Below are positions 1 through 8,387 of a DNA stretch of 64,000 nucleotides, in pieces. Position 1 is the first letter of the stretch. Each line of letters starts with the position of its first letter. This stretch comes from JAKOWB01 sp038363005 (lineage in GTDB: Bacteria; Pseudomonadota; Alphaproteobacteria; Kiloniellales; JACOMY01). The stretch is from positions 62,001-126,000 of the forward strand of contig JBBQBI010000009.1 in NCBI GenBank assembly GCA_038363005.1, read 5' to 3'. The position numbers were made by a program, and so were the translations under genes. The notes under the pieces are model-generated. The model saw only the letters and a list, made by a program, of their open reading frames with translations. It made no database searches and had not been told where the DNA came from.

Positions 1-675
1 CTCCAGGAACACGCCGTCCACCCGTTCCGGTGCCAGCAGCGCCTCGCCCAGCGCCGGCCCGGGGGCCACGTCCAGCATCAGCGCCTGCACCCCGAAGTGG
101 ATGTCGAGATCGATCAGGAAGGTCTTGCGCCGCAGCCCCTTGGCCATGATCCAGGCACAGTTACCGGCGACCAGCGAGGCGCCGACACCGCCGCGTAGGC
201 CAATCACCGCGACGCCACGCCCCTGCGGCTCGGCGGCCGCGCCATTGGGATTCTCCAGCCGGGCGAAGGCGCCATTCAGCATGCCCAGGTCGATCGGCTT
301 GACCAGATAGTCTGCCGCGCCGGCCTCGCGCAGGCGACGATAGAAGGCAACGTCATTGCGCTCGCCCAGCGCCACCACATGGGCGCCGGCGCGCACGACC
401 TCGGCAACGCCCTCGGCGACCTCTTCGGTCGCCTCGGCGGCGCCAAGATCCAGCAACAGCAGGCGCGGCGGCGGCGAGGCCGACAGCGTACGCAGCGCGC
501 CCGCCAAGCCGCCACGCGCGACCTCGTCCGCCGGCCAGCCACGCTGCTTGGCGAACTCCAGCACCGCCGGGCGTGCGCCTTCGTCGTGCAGGAAGGCACC
601 GAAGGGTTCGCGCGCCGCGTCCTCGACCGGTTGGGTCTTGGCCTTGCGCTGCAGCAGGTTGGCGCCGGCGGCCAT
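1..675 (-). CDS. cpaE: Tad/Flp pilus assembly ATPase CpaE (3' end off the window)
   Basis: The N-terminal 225 residues of a CpaE/TadZ-type protein are present; the gene continues past the left edge. A response-regulator-like N-terminal domain (ending near 'AADYLVKPIDLGMLNGAFARL') is followed by the start of a MinD/ParA-like ATPase domain with a deviant P-loop 'GLRGGVGASLVAGNCA' and then 'FLIDLDIHFG'. In the family this protein localises the Tad secretion machine to the pole and works with CpaF. The ATG at 675 lies 2 nt after the cpaD stop, so it is co-transcribed with cpaD. The usual P-loop lysine is replaced, as is common in CpaE. The call rests on the domain order plus the cpaA-D context. 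Confidence 0.85.
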   Translation of the reverse strand, partial: MAAGANLLQRKAKTQPVEDAAREPFGAFLHDEGARPAVLEFAKQRGWPADEVARGGLAGALRTLSASPPPRLLLLDLGAAEATEEVAEGVAEVVRAGAHVVALGERNDVAFYRRLREAGAADYLVKPIDLGMLNGAFARLENPNGAAAEPQGRGVAVIGLRGGVGASLVAGNCAWIMAKGLRRKTFLIDLDIHFGVQALMLDVAPGPALGEALLAPERVDGVFLE

Positions 676-677
676 GC

Positions 678-1373
678 TCAGTTGCCTGTCGCGCCGCCGG
701 GCGTGAAGGTCCCGGCCTGGCCGCCGCCGGCATCGCGATCCAGCGCGTGCTCGCGCACCTGGTAGCTGCGCAGTAGCAACGCGGCGCGCTCGCCGTCGCT
801 CGGCCCCAGCGGCCGGCCAGCCACCAGGTCGTGCGGATCGGCCAGCATGAGGCCGAGGTTATAGGCGGTGGCGCAGCCAAAGCGGCTCATCGCCACCTCG
901 TTGTCATAGGCGATGCGACCCACCGCCGAACTGCCGGCGCAGCCCGCCGGCTCGGTCAGCACCAGCTGGTGCACCACCAGCAGCGCCGAATCGCCCTGCC
1001 CGCTGGCGCCGGCACGCGCGGCGCTGGTCGGCACCAGGCCAAGCCCGCCCAGCAGGCCGCTGACGGCCTGGCGGCGCTGTTCGGTGAGCTGCGGCGTCAC
1101 CGCCGGCTCGACCGCCACCGCCACCTGTTCGCCAGGTGCCACGCCATTGTAGGCTAGGAATTCGATCAGGGCGTTGCGCGCGCCGGGTTGCAGCAAGGCG
1201 CTGCCCTGGGCGAAGACCAGGTCGTGGCTGAGCACCCGCTCGTTCACCACCGGCTGCGCCAAGTCGACGCGCCTGGCGTTCAGGCCGCCGGGCACACCGA
1301 CACCCTGCGGACCATTGCAGGCCGCGAGCAACAGCAGCGCGGCCGCACCGACTCCTCCCCGACTCCTCACCAC
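678..1373 (-). CDS. cpaD: Tad pilus biogenesis lipoprotein CpaD
   Basis: A 231-residue protein with a lipoprotein signal (hydrophobic run ending 'ALLLLAAC', lipidated Cys near residue 19). CpaD is an outer-membrane-associated partner of the CpaC secretin in Tad/Flp pilus systems. The body is poorly conserved; recognisable family features are the periplasmic 'VAVAVEPAVTPQLTEQRRQA' segment and the C-terminal 'FGCATAYNLGLMLADPHDL' block, where a Cys-x-x-x-x-N-L motif is typical of CpaD. It starts with a GTG (GTG-GTG) 9 nt after the cpaC stop and is followed 2 nt later by cpaE. Size and place in the operon fit the family. Confidence 0.82.
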   Translation of the reverse strand: MVRSRGGVGAAALLLLAACNGPQGVGVPGGLNARRVDLAQPVVNERVLSHDLVFAQGSALLQPGARNALIEFLAYNGVAPGEQVAVAVEPAVTPQLTEQRRQAVSGLLGGLGLVPTSAARAGASGQGDSALLVVHQLVLTEPAGCAGSSAVGRIAYDNEVAMSRFGCATAYNLGLMLADPHDLVAGRPLGPSDGERAALLLRSYQVREHALDRDAGGGQAGTFTPGGATGN

Positions 1374-1382
1374 GACGTCCCC

Positions 1383-2771
1383 CTATTCCAGGATGAATCC
1401 GGCGTTGCCGGCCAGCCGCGGCGTGCCATGCGCCAGGGTCGGCTGGTTCCCCGCCGCCGGACTCTGGAACTCACCCAGCAACACCCGCTCCAGCTCGTTC
1501 GGCGGCGCCAGGCCATCGGTCGGCAGCCGCATGTCGGCCAGCCGGGCGACCGGCTCCACGATGTAGGGCGTGACGATGATGACCAGCTCGGTCTCACCCT
1601 GGATGTAGGCGCTGGAGCGGAACAGCGCCCCCAGGATCGGGATGTCGCCCAGCCCCGGCAGCTTGTCGACGTCATGCGACGTGGTGCTCTTCAGCAACCC
1701 GGCGATGGCGAAGGATTGCCCGCTGCCCAGCTCGATGGTGGTGGAGGCACGGCGCGTGGTCAGCGCCGGCACGGTGACGCCGGCAACCTCGACGGCGCGG
1801 GTGAAGTCGATCTCGCTGACCTCGGGCGCCACCTTCAGGCTGATGCGGTTGTTGTCGACCAGGGTCGGCGTGAAGGTCAGGCTGACGCCGAACTGCTTGA
1901 ACTCGATGGTGACGTCGCCGTCGGTGCCGGCCACCGGCACCGGGAACTCGCCGCCGGCCAGGAAACTGGCGCTCTCGCCAGAGATGGCGGTCAGATTGGG
2001 TTCCGCCAGGATCGAGATCAGGCCCTCCTGGGACAGCGCGTCGACCACAATGTTGAGGTCGATGCCGCCGGTCACCACGTTGAGCACGGCGTCGAAGGCA
2101 CCCGTCGCGCCGCTGCCGGCGCCGCCGTTGAAGCCGCCCTTGACCGGACTGCCACCGCCGCCGAACAGCGAATCCCAGCGGATGCCAAGGCGGTCGTCGA
2201 GGCTGCGCGAGATTTCCGCCACCCGCACCCTGAGGTTCACCTGGTTGGCAGCAGTCAGGCCGACCCGCAGCAGCACCTCGTCGTCGCTGCCGACGTAGCT
2301 GCGCGCCAGGCGACGAATGTCCTCGACCTCGATCGGCGAGGTGACGGCGCCGTCGACCACCAGCGAACGTCCGACCGAGCGGACCTGCACGCTGGCCTTG
2401 GGCAGCATCATGCGGATCGCCTGTTCGATGGTGACGATGTCGTGGGTCACGCGAATGGTGCGCCCGGCCACCACGCGGCCGGATTCGTCCGACAGGAAGA
2501 CCGTGGTGTCACCGATCGCCTTGCCGAAGACGTAGACGCGCTGCGGCGACTGCAGCATCACGTCGGCGATGTTGGGGTCGGCGACGAAGACGCTGTAGAG
2601 CGGCTGGTCGACCTCCAGGATCACGCCTTGCCGCAGGAAGATATTGAGCTCGCCACTTGGCGTGATAGTGCGGTCCGCCGCCGCGGCCGGCCAAGCCGCC
2701 CCGAGCAGACCTGCCAGCAGAACAGTCAGGCGAAGCAGAAGCCGGCGGGTCATGGCGATCGTTCCAATCAT
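1383..2771 (-). CDS. cpaC: Tad pilus outer-membrane secretin CpaC/RcpA
   Basis: A 462-residue secretin with an N-terminal signal peptide ('LTVLLAGLLGAAWPAAA'), a short N-domain containing a BON-like segment ('VTHDIVTIEQAIRMMLPKA') and a C-terminal secretin barrel with 'GLISILAEPNLTAISGESA', 'FLAGGEFPVPV' and 'LPGLGDIPILGALFRS'. It forms the outer-membrane channel through which the Flp pilus emerges. The first ATG (2771) overlaps the cpaB stop in an ATGA arrangement, indicating translational coupling; an internal ATG at 2753 is a less likely alternative. Full family length, no defects seen. Confidence 0.95.
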   Translation of the reverse strand: MIGTIAMTRRLLLRLTVLLAGLLGAAWPAAAADRTITPSGELNIFLRQGVILEVDQPLYSVFVADPNIADVMLQSPQRVYVFGKAIGDTTVFLSDESGRVVAGRTIRVTHDIVTIEQAIRMMLPKASVQVRSVGRSLVVDGAVTSPIEVEDIRRLARSYVGSDDEVLLRVGLTAANQVNLRVRVAEISRSLDDRLGIRWDSLFGGGGSPVKGGFNGGAGSGATGAFDAVLNVVTGGIDLNIVVDALSQEGLISILAEPNLTAISGESASFLAGGEFPVPVAGTDGDVTIEFKQFGVSLTFTPTLVDNNRISLKVAPEVSEIDFTRAVEVAGVTVPALTTRRASTTIELGSGQSFAIAGLLKSTTSHDVDKLPGLGDIPILGALFRSSAYIQGETELVIIVTPYIVEPVARLADMRLPTDGLAPPNELERVLLGEFQSPAAGNQPTLAHGTPRLAGNAGFILE

Positions 2772-3754
2772 TCCTTGACGTCCACCTTCACCGCCATGGA
2801 AGCGGAGCGCCCCTGGCCAGAGTCAGGCTCGGTGCTCTGCTGCGGCGACAGCGTCGGCGCGCTGCCGCCGGCGCCGTCGAAGGTCATCTCCTGCTGCTGG
2901 CTGCCACGCACCACGACTACGACATGCGTGGTGACCGCCTTGGGCGCGGGCTCCTGTTCGCGGGCGGCCGGCGCGGGCGCCGATATGAAGGTCAGCTCCG
3001 GCGTGCCGGTATAGGAGGCGATGTGGCTGCGCCGCACCTCGAAGGCGCGCCGTGGGTCGAAGGAGGCTGGCTCGACAGCGCTGTTCAGGGCGAGCGAGAG
3101 CTGGCCGACTTGCTGCGCCAGCGCCAGCATCTCGGCTTCCTTTGAGGAGACCTCGAGGGTCGCCGTCTTGCTGACGACGATCTGCCCGTTGACGTCATCG
3201 GTGCGCTGGTCGGTTGCCAGCACCTTGATGTGCAGCAGCAGCGTCTCGGTCATCTGCGGTGGCGGGCCCTCGGGCGCTTCCGCCGCCGCCGCGACCTCGT
3301 GTGTCAGCAGCACGTCGACGTGGTCGCCCGGCATGACGTGGCCGGCCAGGCCACCGGTTTCAGTCAAGGCAATGGTCTTGGCCAAGCGCTGGTCGGCCAG
3401 CAGATAGGCGAGCGTACTGCCGGTGCCGCGCGGCAGGATCTGGGTGGAGAGCACCGGCGCGTTCAGCGCGATCGGCAGGTGCACCACCTGCCCGACGATG
3501 GAGTCTTCCGGCCTCAAGCTGCCCGGCGGCAAGGAATTGGCCGGCCAGTCGGCGAAGCGCAGGTCGTCAGCCTGGATCAGATGGCCGCTCGGCAGGTCGC
3601 GGGTGGCTACCACCACCTTGACCATCGCCGCGGCGGCCACCGGCGCCTGGTTCGCCGCCACGACCGGACGCTGCAGGCGCTGCAGCACGAGGTAGCCGGT
3701 GCCGGCGGCGACGACCACGGCGACGAGCAGCAGAAGCAGGATGCGTGCACGCAT
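2768..3754 (-). CDS. cpaB: Flp pilus assembly protein CpaB/RcpC
   Basis: A 328-residue protein with one N-terminal membrane anchor ('RILLLLLVAVVVAAGTGYLVL') followed by a SAF domain ('VVVATRDLPSGHLIQADDLR', 'HLPIALNAPVLSTQIL') and the RcpC/CpaB core ('PGDHVDVLLTHEV'). In the family it is a periplasmic protein that binds or stabilises the CpaC secretin. The C-terminal 60 residues are low-complexity (Ala/Glu/Gln/Ser-rich). It lies between cpaA (5 nt gap) and cpaC (4 nt overlap). Confidence 0.93.
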   Translation of the reverse strand: MRARILLLLLVAVVVAAGTGYLVLQRLQRPVVAANQAPVAAAAMVKVVVATRDLPSGHLIQADDLRFADWPANSLPPGSLRPEDSIVGQVVHLPIALNAPVLSTQILPRGTGSTLAYLLADQRLAKTIALTETGGLAGHVMPGDHVDVLLTHEVAAAAEAPEGPPPQMTETLLLHIKVLATDQRTDDVNGQIVVSKTATLEVSSKEAEMLALAQQVGQLSLALNSAVEPASFDPRRAFEVRRSHIASYTGTPELTFISAPAPAAREQEPAPKAVTTHVVVVVRGSQQQEMTFDGAGGSAPTLSPQQSTEPDSGQGRSASMAVKVDVKE

Positions 3755-3758
3755 GGTC

Positions 3759-4256
3759 CTATCCCCCGTTCAGCCAGCCGCCCAGTGTCATGAAGGCGCC
3801 GCTGGCGATCGCCAGGCCATAGGGCAGGCGCTGATCGACTGGCTCGGCGATCCAGCGGCGCAGCAGGCGCGCCAGCAGGAAGGCAAGCGACAGCACGCCG
3901 CCGGCCAGGGCCACGGCGAGCAGGAAGGCCGGCGCGGAATGGCCGCCGAGAAACAGCTGACAGGCGAGCAGCAGCTTGACGTCGCCGCCGCCCAGCATCT
4001 TGTGCTGGAACAGCCAGAGCAGGACGCCCAGCAGCATGGTGAAGCACAGCAGCCCGACCCAGGTCGGCATCAGCTGCGGCCAGCCACCGGTGACGTAGTG
4101 GTGCAAGGGTGCCAGCAGCAGCACCAGCCCCACCAACCAATTGGGTATGCGTCGCTCGGCCATGTCCCAGATCCCCGCCAGTAGCAGCAGAAGGATGAAG
4201 CCGAGAAGGAAAAGGGGGTGGGCGGCGAAGCCCCCCACCCCCTGGTCCGTCGTCAT
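3759..4256 (-). CDS. cpaA: Prepilin peptidase CpaA (A24 family)
   Basis: A 165-residue polytopic membrane protein of the small type IV prepilin peptidase class. Two aspartates sit where the family's aspartic-protease pair is expected: 'GIWDMAERRIPNWL' in the first loop and 'MLGGGDVKLLLA' (the GxGD motif) in the second. It should cleave the Flp prepilin encoded immediately upstream. The ATG at 4256 lies 19 nt after the pilin stop and has only a weak ribosome site ('ggatagg'). A terminator-like hairpin sits within its first 17 codons (separate entry), which may keep it and the downstream genes below pilin level. Confidence 0.92.
   Translation of the reverse strand: MTTDQGVGGFAAHPLFLLGFILLLLLAGIWDMAERRIPNWLVGLVLLLAPLHHYVTGGWPQLMPTWVGLLCFTMLLGVLLWLFQHKMLGGGDVKLLLACQLFLGGHSAPAFLLAVALAGGVLSLAFLLARLLRRWIAEPVDQRLPYGLAIASGAFMTLGGWLNGG
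4207..4243 (-). terminator. Terminator-like hairpin inside the 5' end of cpaA
   Basis: Read on the minus strand, perfect 10-bp arms (4234-4243 paired with 4213-4222) enclose a loop that can itself pair (ggc...gcc), and the stem is followed by a T-rich run (CTTTTCCTT). This is an intrinsic-terminator shape just downstream of the pilin gene but within codons 5-17 of cpaA. I infer partial termination or translational attenuation between pilin and assembly genes. Confidence 0.55.
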
Positions 4257-4275
4257 GATGCCTATCCGGCCTCGA

Positions 4276-4473
4276 TTACGGGGCCGGCGCCGGCGCCGGC
4301 GAAACGGCGTTGGTCAGCTCGGTCCCGACGCTGGTGAACAGCGTGTCGAGGCTGCCGCCCACCGCGGTCGCGCCAGCGATGATGGCGACGGCGATCAGCG
4401 CCGCGATGAGGCCGTATTCGATGGCGGTCGCGCCCTCGGACTGGCGAAACAGCTTGCGCAAAATCTTCGACAT
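4276..4473 (-). CDS. Flp/Fap-type pilin
   Basis: A 65-residue prepilin with the class IVb Flp signature: a short basic leader ('MSKILRKLFRQSEG') and the processing site before 'ATAIEYGLIAALIAVAIIAG', with the +5 Glu followed by Tyr. The protein ends in an Ala/Pro tail ('SPAPAPAP'). It is the major pilus subunit, cut by CpaA and polymerised by the Tad machine. A strong purine-rich ribosome site (GGAGAAGGGG) precedes the ATG, in contrast to the weak one of cpaA, consistent with high pilin expression. It is the first gene of the tad operon. Confidence 0.95.
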   Translation of the reverse strand: MSKILRKLFRQSEGATAIEYGLIAALIAVAIIAGATAVGGSLDTLFTSVGTELTNAVSPAPAPAP

Positions 4474-4845
4474 AGTCCCCTTCTCCTTACCCGATGAAGC
4501 TGTGACAAAGGCGCCACAGGACCCTAAGAGCCAGGCATGAGCAGGCCCTGGTCACCAGCAGTAACCTTCGTTCACATTGTCGCCACAATAGATGATTGTC
4601 CCGATATGGGTTCCAAATGGCGTATTTTCAATAGTATATATGATAGTGACTAGCAATTGGACGGAGCTACATCACGTTATGGTATGCTGATAACCAAAAA
4701 GCACAAACTCCTGTGCGGCTGTGGTTTTGCTGCATTTCTGCAACAGTCCCTGCGCTAAAAATGTCTGCGGCGGGAAGGCGGAGGCTGGCCCCGGGTTATC
4801 CGCCGCGACGCAACCCTAAGCCTTGGGCGACCAGGCAAAGCCTGA
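4474..4845. other. Non-coding, partly AT-rich region upstream of the pilin operon
   Basis: This 372-nt stretch separates the end of the oxygenase gene from the pilin gene; both are on the minus strand, so it must hold the tad operon promoter. The middle (about 4560-4750) is clearly richer in A and T than its surroundings. I see no coding potential and no promoter boxes I would defend. Confidence 0.6.
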
Positions 4846-5547
4846 TCACTGCGCGTCGTGAAAGATGATTCCCAGGGTCTGCCGCTGTCCGGCGGTGACG
4901 CGGCTGACGCCGTGGCGCATGCGCAGTCGATGCACGCCGCGCCGCCCGCGCGCCGGTCGCTGGTTCACCGCGAAGACCACGGCGTCGCCCTGCGTCAGCG
5001 GCACCACGGCGACGCGCGATTGCTGGCGCGGGCGCTGCTCGGTCAGCGCGAAGGCACCGCCATCGAAGTCCTGCCCCGGCGTCGACAGCAGCACCGCGAC
5101 CTGCAGCGGAAAGACCTCGGCGCCATAGAGGTCCTGGTGCAGGCAGTTGTAGTCGCCGGGGCCATAGCGCAGCAGCAGTGGCGTCGGCTTCACCTGCCCG
5201 GCGGCGTGGCAGCGCGCCAGGTAGTCGGCGTGCGCGGCCGGGAAGCGTGCCTCCTGCCCCAGCATCTCCTGCCAGCGGTTGGCGACCGCGGCCAGCGGCG
5301 GATAGAGCGCCTGCCGCAAGGCCGCCACCAGCGGCGGCAGCGGATAGGCGAAATATCGGTACTCGCCGCGGCCATAGCCGTGGCGTTCCATCACCACGCG
5401 GCTGCGAAAGCCGCCGTCAGCGTCATAGAGCCCGCGCAGCGCGCGGCAGTCGGCGGCCGACAGCAGACCGGGCAGCTGCGCCCAGCCTTCGGCGTCGAGG
5501 TCGGCGGCCAGCGCCGCCGGATCAGCGATCAGGGTGCCTCCGGTCAT
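4846..5547 (-). CDS. 2OG-Fe(II) dioxygenase (prolyl-hydroxylase-like)
   Basis: A 233-residue protein with the facial triad and co-substrate arginine of 2-oxoglutarate/Fe(II) oxygenases: HxD at His137/Asp139 ('NCLHQDLYG'), a distal His at about 212 ('RHGVSRV') and Arg222 in 'QRQTLGIIFHD'. The 'LLRYGPGDYNCLHQDLYG' block and the following beta-sheet 'LQVAVLLSTPGQDFDGGAF' match the prolyl 4-hydroxylase-like group. The substrate is unknown; small proteobacterial members often resemble alkylated-base or protein hydroxylases. It is a stand-alone minus-strand gene between ggt and the pilus operon. Confidence 0.82.
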   Translation of the reverse strand: MTGGTLIADPAALAADLDAEGWAQLPGLLSAADCRALRGLYDADGGFRSRVVMERHGYGRGEYRYFAYPLPPLVAALRQALYPPLAAVANRWQEMLGQEARFPAAHADYLARCHAAGQVKPTPLLLRYGPGDYNCLHQDLYGAEVFPLQVAVLLSTPGQDFDGGAFALTEQRPRQQSRVAVVPLTQGDAVVFAVNQRPARGRRGVHRLRMRHGVSRVTAGQRQTLGIIFHDAQ

Positions 5548-5597
5548 GCGGCAAGACTAGCGCCGGCCAGCCGGGCTGTCCCTCCGCCGCTTGCGCG

Positions 5598-7208
5598 CTA
5601 GACCGCCAGCGCCATGCCGTCGGTGCCGGGGTCGGCGCCGCCGGTCACCTGGTCGCCCTCGATCTTCAGGCCATGCACCCAGGCGAAGCCGTAGCTGAAG
5701 GGGCTGCGGACCACCTCGTAGCCCAGCGCCTCCAGCTCCCGCGTGACGAAGCGCGGGACGCGATTGGAAACGTCGATGGCGTCGCTGGTGGCCGAGAAGC
5801 GCGCGCGCGACACGGCGTCGAGCATGCTGCAGCCGAAGTCCAGCACGTTCAGCGTGACCTGCAGCACACCCATGGCGATCTGCGTCGCGCCGGGCGCGCC
5901 GACGATGAGGTAGGGCGCGCCGTCCTTGAAGACGATCGAGGGGCAGACCGAACTGAAGCGCGCCTTGCCCGGCGCGATCGAGCCTGGGCGCCCGGGGCGC
6001 GGGTCGAACACGCCCATGCAGCCGTTGTACATGAAGCCCAGGCCCGGCGTGACCACGCCCGACGGCATGCCCAGCGAATGGGTCATGGTCACGCAGTTGC
6101 CCTCGGCATCGACGCAGCAGATCTGCGTCGTGTCCTTCGAGGGAGCGCCGGCATTGAAGCGCGGCACGCTGGCCTTCTGGCCGCTCTGGATCTCCAGCGC
6201 CATGGCCCGCGCGTAGTCCTTCGCCAGCAGGCGGTCGAGCGGCACGGTCATGAAGGCCGGATCGCCAAGGAAGCGGTCCTTGTCCACCGTGGCGCGCTTC
6301 ATCGCCTCGCAGACCACGCGCAGGTACTCGGCGCTGTTGTGCCCCAGCGCGGCGAGGTCGAAGTGCTCCAGGATGTTCAGCATCTGCAGCAGCATGGGGC
6401 CGCCGCCGGGTGGCTGGTTGCTGGCGACACGAAAGCCACGGTAGTCGCCCCACAGCGGCTGATTGCGGACTGGCGCGTAGTCGATCAGGTCGGCCAGTGC
6501 CAGCAGCCCGCCATTGGCCCGCATGTCGCTGTCGATCGCCTGGGCGATCTCGCCGCGATAGAACACCGCGGCGCCGTCGCGGGCGATCAGGCGCAGCGTC
6601 TGTCCCAGGTCGCGGTTGACCACGCTGTCGCCGATCCGCTTGGGCGTGCCGTCCGCCCGGCAGTAGAGCGCGCGCGCCGCCGGCGTCTCGGTCAGCCGCC
6701 GTGAATTGGGTGCCAGCGAGGGCGAGGTGTCGTCGGACCAGAACTTGTAGACATGCGGGCGCACCATCCAGCCCTGCTCGGCCCAGGCGATGGCCGGCGC
6801 CACCACCTCGGCCCAGGGCAGGCGACCATGCTCGCGCTGCGCGGTGTGGTAAGCGGCGAGCGAGGCCGGCAGGCAGATCGACTGGTAGCCGACATCGTTG
6901 ACTTGGCCCTTGAGCACGAAGCCGTAGCCATCGCGTGCCTCGCCCTCGATCAGGTCGGCCCACATGCCTGGTGTCGCCGCCTTGGGCGCCGGCGCGTGGA
7001 AGTCGATGTAGTCGTGCACCCCCTTGCCCGGCAGGTAGAGCCCCAGGCTGCCGAAGCCGGCGATGCCGCACATCATCGGGTCGACCACGCCCTGCACCAG
7101 GGCGCAGGCGATGGCGCCATCCACTGCGTTACCGCCGGCGCGCATGATCTCGACGCCGGCCTCGACGGCCTCCGGCTGCGGCGCGACAAGCATTCCCTGC
7201 TTCGACAT
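5598..7208 (-). CDS. Gamma-glutamyltransferase family protein
   Basis: A 536-residue Ntn-hydrolase of the gamma-glutamyltranspeptidase family, which cleaves gamma-glutamyl bonds (glutathione or related substrates). Visible features are the N-terminal 'VSREGMLVA'-like start, 'AGGNAVDGAIACALVQGVV', the autoprocessing/catalytic Thr at about residue 360 in 'KDTTQICCVDAEGNCVT', and the 'GLGFMYNGCMGVFDPRPG' and 'VGAPGATQIAMGV' blocks of the small subunit. No signal peptide is visible, so it may be cytoplasmic, unlike E. coli Ggt. The ATG at 7208 follows a ggagg-like site; an open frame continues upstream to 8267 but is antisense to the esterase and lacks family similarity, so I start here. Confidence 0.9.
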   Translation of the reverse strand: MSKQGMLVAPQPEAVEAGVEIMRAGGNAVDGAIACALVQGVVDPMMCGIAGFGSLGLYLPGKGVHDYIDFHAPAPKAATPGMWADLIEGEARDGYGFVLKGQVNDVGYQSICLPASLAAYHTAQREHGRLPWAEVVAPAIAWAEQGWMVRPHVYKFWSDDTSPSLAPNSRRLTETPAARALYCRADGTPKRIGDSVVNRDLGQTLRLIARDGAAVFYRGEIAQAIDSDMRANGGLLALADLIDYAPVRNQPLWGDYRGFRVASNQPPGGGPMLLQMLNILEHFDLAALGHNSAEYLRVVCEAMKRATVDKDRFLGDPAFMTVPLDRLLAKDYARAMALEIQSGQKASVPRFNAGAPSKDTTQICCVDAEGNCVTMTHSLGMPSGVVTPGLGFMYNGCMGVFDPRPGRPGSIAPGKARFSSVCPSIVFKDGAPYLIVGAPGATQIAMGVLQVTLNVLDFGCSMLDAVSRARFSATSDAIDVSNRVPRFVTRELEALGYEVVRSPFSYGFAWVHGLKIEGDQVTGGADPGTDGMALAV

Positions 7209-7367
7209 GGCGTCCTCCCTTGCGACTCGAGTGGCCGATCCTAGCAGAGAGCGCCGTCCAGCCCGGTAGACACCAGACCTGCAATGCGCAGGGCGACAGG
7301 AAGTAACCTTGCGCCGCGGGAACCCTCTAGGCCTGGCCGGCGCTATCCGCCCGAACGCCAGGAGCCC

Positions 7368-8366
7368 GTGCTGCGCAATCCCTTTGCCAAGACCCTGCGG
7401 CGCCAATGGCGCGCGCTGTCCAAGCGCAGCCTGCGCCAGGCGCAGCGAGCCCTGCGCCTGGCGTTGGTCGGGCCGGCCAAGGCGAAGCCCAGACCGCGGG
7501 CCAAGCCGCGGCCCGTCGCCAAGCCCAGGGCCACGCGGCTCTCCACCCGCAGCTTTACCGGCGCCGCCGGCGCGCGCGACTACCGCCTCTACAGTCCGCC
7601 GCCCGGGCGTGGCCGGCCGCGCGGCCTGCTGGTCATGCTGCACGGCTGTGGCCAGGACGCGGTGGGTTTCGCCGCCGCGACACGAATGAATCGCCAGGCC
7701 GGGGCCGCCGGCCTGCTGGTGGCCTGGCCGCAGCAGACCCGCCAGGCCAATGGCCAGGGCTGCTGGAACTGGTTCCGCCCCTCGCACCAGCGCCGCGGCC
7801 GGGGCGAACCGGCGATCCTGGCCGGCATCACCCGGCACCTGGTCGCAGAGTTCGAGCTGTCGCCGGCGCGGGTCTTTATCGCCGGCCTCTCCGCCGGCGG
7901 CGCCATGGCGCTGCTGCTGGCGGCCGAGCACCCGGACCTCTTCCACGCCGTCGGCGTCCACTCCGGTCTGCTGCCCTGGGCGGCGCGCGACGCTGCCTCG
8001 GCCCTGCGGGCGATGCGCGGCGGTGCGAAGCTGCCCGCAACCACCACCCTGCCGGTCGGCCAGCGCTGTATCCTGTTCCACGGCACCGCCGACCCGGTGG
8101 TGGCGCCGGCCAATGCGACGCAGCTCCTCGCCGCCCTGGTTCCGCCGGACGCGCCGCAGCAGCGCAGCAGCGGCAGCGCCGGCGGGCGGCGCTACGAGCG
8201 CATTCTGGTGCGCGATGCGGCAGGCAACGCACAGCTCGAAGCCTGGCTGGTCGAGGGCGCCGGCCATGCCTGGTCGGGCGGCGCCAAGGGCGGCAGCTTC
8301 AGCGATCCGCAGGGCCCCGATGCCACGGCCGAGATGCTGCGCTTCTTCCTGCAGGGCAGTCGCTGA
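7368..8366 (+). CDS. PHB depolymerase-family esterase
   Basis: A 332-residue alpha/beta-hydrolase of the LpqC / poly(3-hydroxybutyrate) depolymerase family. The oxyanion-hole strand 'LLVMLHGCGQDAVGF', the nucleophile elbow 'IAGLSAGGAMA' (Ser about 175), the acid segment 'LFHGTADPVVAP' and the catalytic His in 'VEGAGHAWSGG' are all present. The N-terminal 60 residues are basic and Lys/Pro/Arg-rich with no signal peptide. I chose the GTG at 7368, preceded by AGGAG, because its N-terminus (LRNPFAKTLRRQW) looks like the family's; an ATG at 7284 in the same frame is possible. Divergent from ggt. Confidence 0.82.
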   Translation: MLRNPFAKTLRRQWRALSKRSLRQAQRALRLALVGPAKAKPRPRAKPRPVAKPRATRLSTRSFTGAAGARDYRLYSPPPGRGRPRGLLVMLHGCGQDAVGFAAATRMNRQAGAAGLLVAWPQQTRQANGQGCWNWFRPSHQRRGRGEPAILAGITRHLVAEFELSPARVFIAGLSAGGAMALLLAAEHPDLFHAVGVHSGLLPWAARDAASALRAMRGGAKLPATTTLPVGQRCILFHGTADPVVAPANATQLLAALVPPDAPQQRSSGSAGGRRYERILVRDAAGNAQLEAWLVEGAGHAWSGGAKGGSFSDPQGPDATAEMLRFFLQGSR

Positions 8367-8387
8367 ACCACAGCGGCGGAACCGCCG

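Noticed and set aside
1188..3014. Long plus-strand open frame (608 codons) opposite cpaC/cpaD
   Set aside because: Mirror of the minus-strand codon pattern in GC-rich DNA; no domains, Gln/Arg/His-rich shadow composition.
7209..8267. N-terminal extension of the gamma-glutamyltransferase
   Set aside because: Antisense to the esterase, no family match; the family N-terminus begins at 7208.
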